This document shows positions 24,704 through 32,752 of a DNA stretch of 51,563 nucleotides, in pieces (position 1 is the first letter of the stretch; every line of letters starts with the position of its first letter). The stretch comes from an uncultured Bacilli bacterium (GTDB taxonomy: Bacteria; Bacillota_I; Bacilli_A; RF39; UBA660), in the NCBI GenBank assembly GCA_944332435.1, contig CALVJW010000008.1:1-51563 (forward strand). The letters are read 5' to 3'. Made by a program: the position numbers and the translations under genes. Below the pieces are notes generated by a model. That model was not told where the DNA came from, searched no databases, and was given only the letters and a program-made list of their open reading frames with translations.

Positions 24704-25582
24704 ATGGAAAAACAAAATATGTTAATAATGCAAGTACAAGAGGAATCGTTGTTACTTGAGTTTCTATATCAAACATTAAATTCGTACCCAAAGAAAAAAG
24801 TAAAATCTTTTTTAACACATGGGAATATTTTAGTCAATGACGTTATTACAACGAAATATAATGCCAAATTAAAACCTGGGATGACAGTAAAATTAGTATT
24901 TGGAAAAGTAGTACTTGATAAAAAGAAGAAAGCATTACCAATTTTATATGAAGATAATGAATTTGTTGTCATTAATAAACCGGCGGGATTATTAACGGTG
25001 GCAACAGAAAAAGAAAAAGTAACTACGGCTTATCATATGGTAAAAGAACATGTGAAAGCTGCAAATTTGAAAAATAATATTTACGTTGTCCATCGTTTAG
25101 ATCAAGATACTTCGGGAATTTTACTTTTTACGAAGAATGAAAAGTTAAAAGAATTATTACAAGAAAATTGGAATGATGCGGTCATAAAAAGACAATATTT
25201 CGCAATTGTTGAAGGAAATGTAAAGAAAAAACAAGGAACGATAAGAAATTATTTAACCGAAAATAAAAATAAACTGGTATATATTACAAAAAATAAAAAA
25301 GAAGGTAAATTAGCAATTACGCATTATCAAGTAATGAAAGTAAAAAATGGGTATACATTATTAAATGTATTACTAGATACTGGTAGAAAAAATCAAATAC
25401 GTGTTCATATGAAGGAGATTGGAACTCCTATTATAGGGGATAAGAAATATGGAGCAAAAACGAATCCGATAAAAAGATTAGGATTGCACGCAAAAGAACT
25501 TAGTTTTATTCATCCTATTACAAAAAAGAAATATCGATTTGAAGCACCACTTCCAGTAGAATTTAAGAAAATAATGCGATAG
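24704..25582 (+). CDS. RluA-family RNA pseudouridine synthase
   Basis: A 292-residue pseudouridine synthase. An S4-like N-terminus (about residues 12-70, LLEFLYQTLNSYPKKKVKSFLTHGNILVNDV) precedes the catalytic domain. The nucleophile Asp is in VHRLDQDTSGILLFTKN near residue 145. GRKNQIRVHMKEIGTPIIGDKKYG is the C-terminal signature. It belongs to the RluD/YlyB-type branch; the target uridine in 23S rRNA is not predictable. GGAGTAAA precedes ATG 24704, 18 bp after uppP, so the two are probably cotranscribed. Confidence 0.9.
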   Translation: MEKQNMLIMQVQEESLLLEFLYQTLNSYPKKKVKSFLTHGNILVNDVITTKYNAKLKPGMTVKLVFGKVVLDKKKKALPILYEDNEFVVINKPAGLLTVATEKEKVTTAYHMVKEHVKAANLKNNIYVVHRLDQDTSGILLFTKNEKLKELLQENWNDAVIKRQYFAIVEGNVKKKQGTIRNYLTENKNKLVYITKNKKEGKLAITHYQVMKVKNGYTLLNVLLDTGRKNQIRVHMKEIGTPIIGDKKYGAKTNPIKRLGLHAKELSFIHPITKKKYRFEAPLPVEFKKIMR

Positions 25583-25607
25583 AAAAAGATTAAGAAAGGA
25601 AGACTAT

Positions 25608-25961
25608 ATGGAACTAATAGAATATCCAAAATGTTCAACATGTAAGAAAGCCAAAAAATGGTTAGAAGAACATCAATACCATTTTCATGATCGAGATATT
25701 ACCAAAGAAACACCGACAAAAGAAGAGTTAAAAAAATATATAGAGATTAGTGGTTATCCTATTAAGAAATTTTTTAATACAAGTGGGAATTTATATAAAG
25801 AATTTGGGTTAAAAGATAAATTAGAAACGATGACACAAGAAGAAAAATTAACGTTATTAAGTAATTATGGTATGTTAATTAAACGTCCACTTCTGATCTT
25901 TGATGACTTGGTATTAGTAGGATTTAAAGAAAGCGAATGGGAAGCAAAACTAACAAAATAG
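25608..25961 (+). CDS. ArsC/Spx family thioredoxin-fold protein
   Basis: The 117-residue protein has a CSTCKKAKKWL motif (Cys9, Cys12) after the first strand, KETPTKEELKKYI, and RPLLIFDDLVLVGFKESEW near the end. The CxxC and overall length match the Spx/MgsR/YusI group better than classical arsenate reductases. RPLL after LIK is the cis-Pro region. A regulatory Spx role would need interaction with RNA polymerase alpha; the YusI-like alternative is a reductase of unknown substrate. AAGGAAGA precedes the start. No ars genes are nearby. Confidence 0.85.
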   Translation: MELIEYPKCSTCKKAKKWLEEHQYHFHDRDITKETPTKEELKKYIEISGYPIKKFFNTSGNLYKEFGLKDKLETMTQEEKLTLLSNYGMLIKRPLLIFDDLVLVGFKESEWEAKLTK

Positions 25962-26026
25962 GGAAGAATATTTGTTTTCTATTCCAATCTGTGATACAAT
26001 ACATAATCGTTGATGGGAGGTTCTAG

Positions 26027-26248
26027 ATGAAAAAATTAGTAATTTATGAACGACAATTAGAAAGAACACAAGAACAGATTAGAAAATTGAATGAAGAAAA
26101 ACATGTAAAATATCTTGTAATGAAAGATAATCCATCAGAGTATACGTTCATAGAAAGATGTAAAGAAAGACAATTGCAAAGAAGAGAAGATCATCTTATG
26201 CGAAAAGAACATAACATTCAATGTAAGATAAAAAAATTGACGAAATAG
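26027..26248 (+). CDS. Small basic helical protein
   Basis: The 73-residue protein is rich in Lys, Arg and Glu (MKKLVIYERQLERTQEQIRKLNEEKHVKYLVMKDN…), probably one long helix or a helical hairpin, with no known motif. GGGAGGT lies 8 bp before ATG 26027. A terminator follows immediately, and the reading frame is protein-like, so I take it as real. Confidence 0.6.
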   Translation: MKKLVIYERQLERTQEQIRKLNEEKHVKYLVMKDNPSEYTFIERCKERQLQRREDHLMRKEHNIQCKIKKLTK

Positions 26249-26267
26249 TAGAAATACTATTTTTTTA
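26243..26267 (+). terminator. Terminator before clpC
   Basis: AAATAGTA (26243-26250), GAAA loop, TACTATTT (26255-26262), then Ts. A textbook intrinsic terminator. Confidence 0.88.
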
Positions 26268-26334
26268 TTTATCCCTAAATCAGACATAATATGCACTTTT
26301 CTTGTAGTAAGATAACGATGGAAGGGAGAAAGTT

Positions 26335-28662
26335 ATGTTTGGAAATTTTACAGAAGAAGCACGTAGTATTTTAGTAAGAGCAAAAGAAGAAATGTATGCA
26401 TTAAAACATCCATATGTTGGAAGTGAACATTTGTTATTAGCAATCTTAAAAAGTGATAATCCAATTTCACGTAAATTAAAACAATATCATTTAGACTATA
26501 AAAAATTAAAAGAAGAAATTATTCGTATTGTTGGTATTGGTTCGAAAGAAAGTAATTGGTTCTTATATACACCACTATTAAAAAGAGTAATGGAAAATGC
26601 GGTAATTGATGCGAAAGAAAATAATCATGGTGAAGTTACCATTTCGCATTTATTTGCTAGTTTATTAGAAGAAGGAGAAGGGGTTGCCATTCGTATTATG
26701 GTAGGGTTAGAAATTGATTTAGATGAATTGTATTCAGAATTTTCTTATCATTTTAGTTCTAGCCATAAAACAAGAGAAGGAGATAAATTATTGTTAGAAG
26801 AGCTAGGTGTCGACTTAACGAAAAAAGCAATAGATGGTCAGTTAGATCCAGTAATTGGCCGAGAAAAAGAAATGAAACGTGTCATTGAAATTTTAATGCG
26901 TCGAACAAAAAATAATCCATTATTAATAGGGGATGCAGGGGTAGGAAAGACTGCAATTGTTGAAGAGTTGAGTCGGATGATTGCCTTTGGCGAAGTGCCA
27001 CCTATGCTAAAAAATAAACGCATTATTTCGTTGGATATGGCAACAACCGTAGCTGGAACAAAATATCGTGGAGAATTTGAAGATCGCATGCGTAAAATAT
27101 TAAAAGAAATTGAAGACCATGATGATATTATATTATTCATTGATGAAATTCATACACTTGTTGGAGCAGGTGGAGCAGAAGGCGCAATTGATGCCTCAAA
27201 CATTTTTAAGCCGGCTTTAGCTAGAGGAAAATTACGATGTATTGGAGCTACTACTACAGCAGAATATAAAACATATATCGAAGCCGATAGTGCATTAGAA
27301 AGGAGATTTCAAAAAGTAAATATAGAAATTCCAACGAAAGAAACAGTGAAAGAAATCTTAACAAAATTAAAACCAATTTATGAAAAGTTTCATTTCGTAT
27401 CGATTAGTGATGAGATGGTCGACTTAATCATCCGTTTAAGTGATAATTATATTTATGATCGTCATCAACCAGATAAAGCAATTGATATTATGGATGAAGT
27501 ATGTGCGAGAGTAAGCTTAAAAGAAAGTAAAGAATTGAAACAATATAATGAATATAATAGAAAATTACAGGATGTAAGAAAGCAAAAAAATGAAGCAATT
27601 ATGAATGATGATTTTAAACTTGCTTCCCATTATAAGGATGAAGAAAATAAATGGATGCATGAACTAAATGAATTGGAATTAAAATTATATCAAAATAATC
27701 ACGTAAAAACAGTGACAAAAGAAGATATCGCAAGTGTTGTTCACATGAAAACATCCATTCCCGTTTATGAATTATTACAAGATAGTAAGATGGTAATCGA
27801 GAAAATTGAAGAAGATTTAAAAGAAAAGATTATGGGACAAGACCAAGCTGTATCACAAGTAATTAAAATAGCAAAGAGAATGAAACTAGGGTATCAAGAT
27901 GAAAACCGTTGTTATTCTTATTTATTTTGTGGGCCAAGTGGTGTAGGAAAAACAGAACTTAGTAAGGTTTTCGCAACTCATTTGGTTGGAGAAAACAATG
28001 TAATAAAACTTGATATGAGTGAATTTAGTGAACCACATACCGTTAGTAAAATTGTTGGAGCACCTCCAGGTTATGTAGGGTATATGGATCATCGAAATAT
28101 TTTAGACGAAATCAAAAATAAACCATATAGTGTTCTTATTTTAGATGAAATAGAAAAAGCACATCCTTCCATTCTTAACTTGTTTTTGCAAATTTTAGAT
28201 GAAGGAAAAATAAAAGATTCTAAAGGATCTATCATTCGTTTTGATCATGTTACGATTGTAATGACTTCTAATGTTGGGTTTCATGATATTAACATTGGAT
28301 TTACAGAATACAAAGAAAGTAATGTAATAACAAAATTAAAAGAATTCTTTAGTGTGCCTTTTATTAACCGCATTGATCAAGTAATCGTCTTTAAAAAGTT
28401 AGAAGTGGAAACAATCCGTAAACTAGTAGAGGAAAAATTAAATAAAGTGAAGAATAAGTATCAATCAAAAAATATTAAAGTAATCATTGAAGAAAATGTG
28501 ATAGAGGAAATCATCGTTGAATCCAATTATCAAGAATTTGGTGCAAGAAAATTAAATAAAATTATATTAGATTATATTGAAAATCAAATTATAGAAGCGT
28601 TGTTAAATCATAAGAAAGAATGTCATATTAAAGCACTTAAAACTACTTCTATTGCTTCATGA
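26335..28662 (+). CDS. clpC: ClpC-type AAA+ unfoldase
   Basis: The 775-residue HSP100 protein unfolds substrates for ClpP. The double Clp-N repeat occupies residues 1-145 (FTEEARSILVRAKEEMYALKHPYVGSEHLLLAI). AAA-1 has Walker A GDAGVGKT (199-206) and Walker B ILFIDEIHTL. A short coiled middle domain with UVR-like KQKNEAIMNDDFKLASHYKDEE follows. AAA-2 has Walker A GPSGVGKT (near 533) and ILDEIEKAHPS. ClpC in Bacillus sits with ctsR-mcsA-mcsB; none of these is here, and I see no CtsR heptad repeat upstream, so regulation must differ. GAAGGGAG precedes the ATG. Confidence 0.93.
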   Translation: MFGNFTEEARSILVRAKEEMYALKHPYVGSEHLLLAILKSDNPISRKLKQYHLDYKKLKEEIIRIVGIGSKESNWFLYTPLLKRVMENAVIDAKENNHGEVTISHLFASLLEEGEGVAIRIMVGLEIDLDELYSEFSYHFSSSHKTREGDKLLLEELGVDLTKKAIDGQLDPVIGREKEMKRVIEILMRRTKNNPLLIGDAGVGKTAIVEELSRMIAFGEVPPMLKNKRIISLDMATTVAGTKYRGEFEDRMRKILKEIEDHDDIILFIDEIHTLVGAGGAEGAIDASNIFKPALARGKLRCIGATTTAEYKTYIEADSALERRFQKVNIEIPTKETVKEILTKLKPIYEKFHFVSISDEMVDLIIRLSDNYIYDRHQPDKAIDIMDEVCARVSLKESKELKQYNEYNRKLQDVRKQKNEAIMNDDFKLASHYKDEENKWMHELNELELKLYQNNHVKTVTKEDIASVVHMKTSIPVYELLQDSKMVIEKIEEDLKEKIMGQDQAVSQVIKIAKRMKLGYQDENRCYSYLFCGPSGVGKTELSKVFATHLVGENNVIKLDMSEFSEPHTVSKIVGAPPGYVGYMDHRNILDEIKNKPYSVLILDEIEKAHPSILNLFLQILDEGKIKDSKGSIIRFDHVTIVMTSNVGFHDINIGFTEYKESNVITKLKEFFSVPFINRIDQVIVFKKLEVETIRKLVEEKLNKVKNKYQSKNIKVIIEENVIEEIIVESNYQEFGARKLNKIILDYIENQIIEALLNHKKECHIKALKTTSIAS

Positions 28663-28677
28663 ATGTGAATGAGATGC

Positions 28678-28708
28678 AAAGAAATTGTCGATTGACAGTT
28701 TCTTTTTT
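28678..28708 (+). terminator. Terminator after clpC
   Basis: AAAGAAATTGTC pairs over 12 positions (one wobble) with GACAGTTTCTTT around GATT, followed by Ts. Confidence 0.85.
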
Positions 28709-28733
28709 AGAGTGTAAAACGAAAAAAATTAAC

Positions 28734-28761
28734 TTGAAAATAGGAAAACATGTGATATAAT
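28734..28761 (+). promoter_or_regulatory. Sigma-A promoter of the 28790-29601 gene pair
   Basis: TTGAAA (28734-28739), a 16-bp spacer, and TATAAT (28756-28761), 28 bp before ATG 28790. Confidence 0.7.
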
Positions 28762-28789
28762 ATTACTTAAGGAATATTAGGGTGATACT

Positions 28790-29323
28790 ATGGATTTATT
28801 AGTAGTAAAGGAAGCAATGAGTAAAAATAAAGGATTAGATCAAGAATTTCAAGAAAATGTATTAGAATTAGTTGAAATTTTTCATAAAACATTTCCTGAA
28901 GTTGAGTTAAAAAACTTATGCCAAAATTTAAAAACACTAAAAATTGAAAAAACAAATCGCTTTATTCAAAGACTTCCACTTGATTATAATGCCAAGTTAA
29001 ATAAGTTAACTATTAATCCAAAAGAGTTGGAAAAAGTGAAAGATACGAAAAATCTTTTAATGAACATTGTCATTCGTTTGATTGTTACAAATAATGGAAT
29101 GACTGGATTTGATGCTGATGGTAGTTTCTTAGCACTTAACATTGGTTATATTGCAGGAATTGCCAATATGTTAGTAGGAAATGAAGAAGAACACGATTAT
29201 TATACAGATGAGATTATTGCTACTAATTTATTTGGTAAAATTGTTGGTGACGAAGTGTTAAAAGAAGCATTTTTTCAGAATAATCCAAGTTTGATTATTG
29301 ATAGAGTGAATGAAGGAGAATAG
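28790..29323 (+). CDS. Hypothetical cytosolic protein
   Basis: The 177-residue, mostly helical protein begins MDLLVVKEAMSKNKGLDQEF. The middle contains NIVIRLIVTNNGMTGFDADGSFLALNIGYIAGIANMLVG, suggesting a conserved functional core. There is no signal peptide or long hydrophobic span. GGGTGATA precedes the start. It lies 2 bp before the next gene, whose ribosome site is in its final codons. No family is recognised. Confidence 0.7.
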   Translation: MDLLVVKEAMSKNKGLDQEFQENVLELVEIFHKTFPEVELKNLCQNLKTLKIEKTNRFIQRLPLDYNAKLNKLTINPKELEKVKDTKNLLMNIVIRLIVTNNGMTGFDADGSFLALNIGYIAGIANMLVGNEEEHDYYTDEIIATNLFGKIVGDEVLKEAFFQNNPSLIIDRVNEGE

Positions 29324-29325
29324 TT

Positions 29326-29601
29326 ATGAATCGATTAGATAGTATGAAAAGAGTGATGGATATTACGAATCGTAGTTACATCTCAGGAACCCACGAATTA
29401 GGCGACATTTATAATGAAATGCTTGCTTTTGCTATTGAAATGGGGAAAGTAAAAGAAATCGTAGGTTATTTCTTTGGCTCAGAATATATGAAAGGTTCAT
29501 CATTTGATTATCCTGGTTTACAAACAACTGAAGCTTATGACAAACAAGTAGCTGACGTATTACAATATCAAAGTACTTTAACCCAAGGAAGAACAATATA
29601 A
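29326..29601 (+). CDS. Small hypothetical protein coupled to the preceding gene
   Basis: The 91-residue protein begins MNRLDSMKRVMDITNRSYISGTHELGDIYNEMLAFAIEMGKV and ends QYQSTLTQGRTI. The first half is probably helical. A GAAGGAGAA ribosome site lies in the end of the upstream gene, so the two are translationally linked and probably act together. A strong terminator follows. Confidence 0.7.
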   Translation: MNRLDSMKRVMDITNRSYISGTHELGDIYNEMLAFAIEMGKVKEIVGYFFGSEYMKGSSFDYPGLQTTEAYDKQVADVLQYQSTLTQGRTI

Positions 29602-29627
29602 GGATGCATCTAGCATCCTTATTTTTG
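29600..29627 (+). terminator. Terminator before the Hsp20 gene
   Basis: AAGGATGC (29600-29607) pairs with GCATCCTT (29613-29620) around ATCTA, followed by ATTTTTG. Confidence 0.85.
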
Positions 29628-29673
29628 TATATATTTGCTCATTCTTATCATAATAATGATAGGAGATGGTAAC

Positions 29674-30069
29674 ATGTTGGATGCAAAAAATAATTTTTTT
29701 CATAATTATATGAATTTATTAGATGAAACTTTATTAGAACGTGATTATACAATGATGAAAGCTGATATTAGTAGAAATGAAGGAGAATATTGTATTGAAA
29801 TTGATCTACCAGGAGTAGAAAAAGATAATATTAAAATTGAATATCATAAGGGATATTTAACGGTAGAAGCAAATCGTACGAATGAAGAGGATATAGATGG
29901 TGAATATATCAGAAAAGAGCGATACTTTGGTATGTATCGCCGTAGTTTCTATGTTGGTGATATTGATATTACCAATATTAAGGCTAAATATAAAGATGGC
30001 ATTTTAACAATTCACTTTCCGGAAATTACGGAAGAAACTTATACAAAAAAACAGATTAAAATCGACTAA
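29674..30069 (+). CDS. Small heat shock protein, Hsp20 family
   Basis: A 131-residue ATP-independent holdase chaperone. The alpha-crystallin domain starts near residue 28 (MMKADISRNEGEYCIEIDLPGVEKDNIKIEY, with the LPGV motif). It ends with YKDGILTIHFPEI, the usual A-x-x-x-n-G-v-L motif. A short C-terminal tail KKQIKID contains the I-x-I-like contact. ATG 29674 has AGGAGATGG upstream. I see no CIRCE inverted repeat before it. It lies between two terminators and is a single-gene unit. Confidence 0.92.
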   Translation: MLDAKNNFFHNYMNLLDETLLERDYTMMKADISRNEGEYCIEIDLPGVEKDNIKIEYHKGYLTVEANRTNEEDIDGEYIRKERYFGMYRRSFYVGDIDITNIKAKYKDGILTIHFPEITEETYTKKQIKID

Positions 30070-30142
30070 GAATGTCGTTTTTTTCTTGTTTTTCTTACTT
30101 TTTACAAAGAAATATGGTAAAATGTTTACGGGTGATAATAGT

Positions 30143-31576
30143 ATGAAAACAAGAACACGTTATGCACCAAGCCCAACAGGGTTTATGCATGTCGGAAATT
30201 TAAGAAGTGCAATTTTTGAATATTTAATTGCAAAACATGATAATGGAGATTTTTTACTTCGAATTGAAGATACAGACCAAACAAGAAAAGTAGATGGAGC
30301 AGTAGAGTTTATTTATGATACTTGCCGCTTATGTGGATTAAATTTTGATGAAGGACCAAATAACCCAGGAAAGTATGGACCATATACACAAAGTGAACGA
30401 TTAGAAATTTATCAAAAATATGCCCATGAATTAGTAGAAAAAGGACATGCATATTACTGTTTCTGTACACCAGAACGATTAGATAAATTAAGAAGTCAAG
30501 CGGAAGAAAATAAAGTTGCTTTTATGTATGATGGTCATTGTCAAAAGTTATCAAAAGAAGAAGTTGAGGAAAAAATAAAAGCAGGAGTTCCATATGTAAT
30601 TCGTCAAAAAATGCCGAAAGATGGTGTTAGTGTTTATGAAGATTTAGTATATGGAAAAATTAGTGTAGAAAATAGAATTTTAGAAGATCAAATTTTATTA
30701 AAATCTGATGGATATCCAACTTATAATTTTGCCAATGTAATTGATGATCATTTAATGGAAATTACGCATGTTGCTAGAGGAAATGAATATGTTATGTCAA
30801 CTCCTAAATATAATCTTTTATATGAAGCATTTGGTTGGGAAAAACCTACGTATGTACATCTTCCAATGGTAAATGGTAGTGATGGTAAAAAATTGTCAAA
30901 ACGAAATGGAGATGCTTCTTTCATGGATTTATATCATGAGGGATATCTACCAGAGGCAATTGTAAATTATTTAGCAATGTTAGGTTGGTCTCCAGAAACA
31001 AACGAAGAAATTTTTACATTAGAAGAGTTAGTAAAAATATTTGATCCAAAAAGAATTAGTAAGGCACCAGCAGTATTTGATATTAAAAAATTACAATGGG
31101 TTAATGCACATTATATTAAAAAATTAGACCCAGATGCATTATTAAAGATTACGGTTCCTCATTTAAAAGAAGCATATGATTTAACAAATAAAAGTGATAA
31201 CTGGGTAAAAGAACTTGTATTACTTTATCAAAATCATATTAGTTATGGAAAAGAAATAGTAAAAGAGACTGCATTATTCTTTAATGATGAAATTGATTGG
31301 GATGAAGAATGCCAAGAATTTATGAAACAAGAAGGAATTTCTAATACCATTCGTATTTTTAAAGAAGAAATTGCCAATGTTTCTGACTGGACAGTAGAAA
31401 ATATTAATGCAGCAATTCAAAATACAAAAGAGAAAGCAAATGTAAAAGGAAAAATGTTATTTATGCCAATTCGTATCCAAGTATCAGGAATTATGCATGG
31501 TCCAGAACTTCCAAATACAATTCATTTAATTGGAAAAGAAACAGTTTTAAAAAGATTAGAATCTATTAAAAATTAG
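30143..31576 (+). CDS. gltX: Glutamyl-tRNA synthetase
   Basis: A 477-residue class I synthetase. The HIGH-type motif is APSPTGFMHVGNLRSA (residues 7-22), and KLSKRNGD is the KMSKS loop near residue 250. The C-terminal anticodon-binding domain is helical (from about 320). Length is typical. ATG 30143 follows GGGTGATA; the longer in-frame start at 30086 lacks a ribosome site and family support. Firmicutes GluRS is often non-discriminating and supplies Glu-tRNA-Gln for GatCAB, but nothing here tests that. Confidence 0.95.
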   Translation: MKTRTRYAPSPTGFMHVGNLRSAIFEYLIAKHDNGDFLLRIEDTDQTRKVDGAVEFIYDTCRLCGLNFDEGPNNPGKYGPYTQSERLEIYQKYAHELVEKGHAYYCFCTPERLDKLRSQAEENKVAFMYDGHCQKLSKEEVEEKIKAGVPYVIRQKMPKDGVSVYEDLVYGKISVENRILEDQILLKSDGYPTYNFANVIDDHLMEITHVARGNEYVMSTPKYNLLYEAFGWEKPTYVHLPMVNGSDGKKLSKRNGDASFMDLYHEGYLPEAIVNYLAMLGWSPETNEEIFTLEELVKIFDPKRISKAPAVFDIKKLQWVNAHYIKKLDPDALLKITVPHLKEAYDLTNKSDNWVKELVLLYQNHISYGKEIVKETALFFNDEIDWDEECQEFMKQEGISNTIRIFKEEIANVSDWTVENINAAIQNTKEKANVKGKMLFMPIRIQVSGIMHGPELPNTIHLIGKETVLKRLESIKN

Positions 31577-31589
31577 ATTCTTTTTTTTG
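31558..31589 (+). terminator. Terminator after gltX
   Basis: AGAATCTA (31558-31565) pairs with TAGATTCT (31574-31581), followed by T8. The left arm lies in the last codons of gltX. Confidence 0.85.
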
Positions 31590-31743
31590 TTAAACAAGAT
31601 TTAGAAAAAATAGTTGCTATATTTTATTTTCTCTATTATACAAATTATGAAATTATTCTATTTTAACGCTAGAAACATCAAAATAATCATTTTTATTTTT
31701 TGCTTTATTATGTTACATTGTGAATACAAGGAGGAATAAATAA

Positions 31744-32592
31744 ATGCAATATCATAATTTAATATCGGTATTAGATAAAGAATTATATCCATTATTATGG
31801 AAAAATAGTAATACTGTAAGATATTTAATAGATTTTTTGAATGCTTATTTTTGGTTTCATGGAAAAAATAGGATTACGTCTTTATCGATTTTATCAGCAA
31901 AAGAATTTACGAAAAATTCAGATGTTAAGAAAAGAATTCATGTTCATTTTAAGCAAGAAAAGAAAGAATATTTTTATGAGATTAAATTTAGTAATGATAT
32001 TCGTGATGAAAAACAATTTGATCCTTCTTTTTTTGACTTTGCTAATTATTATTGGTATCAAAAAGAAGAGGAAAATAATTATAAGATTGGTCAAATTATT
32101 TTAAATTTTAAAGAAGGGTTACGAAAAAATCCGATTGTCCATTATTATCTAAAAAATGAGCAATTAGAACCAATGAAGGATACTTTTGATATCCATATTT
32201 TATATGTTTCTTCACTAAAGCGAATTTTAAAAACAAAATCTTATGATGAGTTGAATCTTTTTGAACGATGGATTCTTCTATTACAATGTAAAACAGTAGA
32301 AGAGGCAAAGCAATTATGTATAGGGGAAAAATATATGTTGGAGTTTTTATCTATTTGGAATTATCATAGTAGGCGAATTCAATACAAGCGTTTATCAAAT
32401 TCACCTAACGATACGCTTCATTATTTATTAGAAAAAAATAGTTTAGCAATCAAACGAAAAATTGCTAGAAATTTACTATTAGCTGGATGTTCGGTATCGT
32501 TTGTGGAAAAAGTAATAGAATTAAAGTTAAATGAGATTGAAAAAATTAAAAGAGTAATTGATAGGAAAGAAGGAATAAACGATGCAACATAA
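31744..32592 (+). CDS. Rpn-like PD-(D/E)XK family protein, probably degenerate
   Basis: The 282-residue protein resembles Rpn/PDDEXK_2 proteins in layout: RYLIDFLNAYFWFHGKNRITSLSIL near residues 26-50, then strands KKRIHVHFKQEKKEYFYEIKFS. The last helices KRKIARNLLLAGCSVSFVEKVIELKLNEIEKIK match the Rpn C-terminal AR(x)L(x)xG pattern. The E-x-K of the nuclease motif is seen (YEIK), but the preceding Asp is replaced (RIHVHF), so cleavage activity is doubtful. AGGAGGAATAAATA precedes the start. I am moderately sure of the family. Confidence 0.6.
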   Translation: MQYHNLISVLDKELYPLLWKNSNTVRYLIDFLNAYFWFHGKNRITSLSILSAKEFTKNSDVKKRIHVHFKQEKKEYFYEIKFSNDIRDEKQFDPSFFDFANYYWYQKEEENNYKIGQIILNFKEGLRKNPIVHYYLKNEQLEPMKDTFDIHILYVSSLKRILKTKSYDELNLFERWILLLQCKTVEEAKQLCIGEKYMLEFLSIWNYHSRRIQYKRLSNSPNDTLHYLLEKNSLAIKRKIARNLLLAGCSVSFVEKVIELKLNEIEKIKRVIDRKEGINDAT

Positions 32593-32740
32593 AAAGTATT
32601 TATATGCAAAATTTATTTTAATTGTACAAGCTAAGACGATGGTAGATGCATTATTAATTGCGGGTGCCAATCGCCTATTACAGAAGATTGTCTTTTATTT
32701 GGAACAAGAATATCAATTGTATGAAAAAAACACAAATTAA
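32582..32740 (+). CDS. Small protein overlapping the Rpn-like gene
   Basis: The 52-residue ORF starts at ATG 32582, overlapping the end of the Rpn-like gene by 11 bp in another frame, with GAAGGA 7 bp upstream. It encodes MQHKKYLYAKFILIVQAKTM then a helix VDALLIAGANRLLQKIVFYLEQEY. It looks like a single amphipathic or weakly hydrophobic helix. The tight overlap and good ribosome site suggest it is real and coupled to the upstream gene. Its stop overlaps the terminator shared with the PBP gene. Confidence 0.5.
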   Translation: MQHKKYLYAKFILIVQAKTMVDALLIAGANRLLQKIVFYLEQEYQLYEKNTN

Positions 32741-32752
32741 TTTGTGTCTTTC
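32728..32752. terminator. Bidirectional terminator
   Basis: ACACAAATTAATTTGTGT (32730-32747) is a perfect palindrome flanked by A and T runs. It ends the Rpn-like unit and, on the minus strand, the PBP gene. Confidence 0.6.

Noticed and set aside
26270-26334. CtsR operator upstream of clpC
   Set aside because: No tandem GGTCAAA-type heptads are present in the intergenic region.
31841-32104. 87-codon frame inside the Rpn-like gene
   Set aside because: It is in a shifted frame of a real gene, lacks an upstream ribosome site, and is dominated by Ile/Lys/Leu runs.
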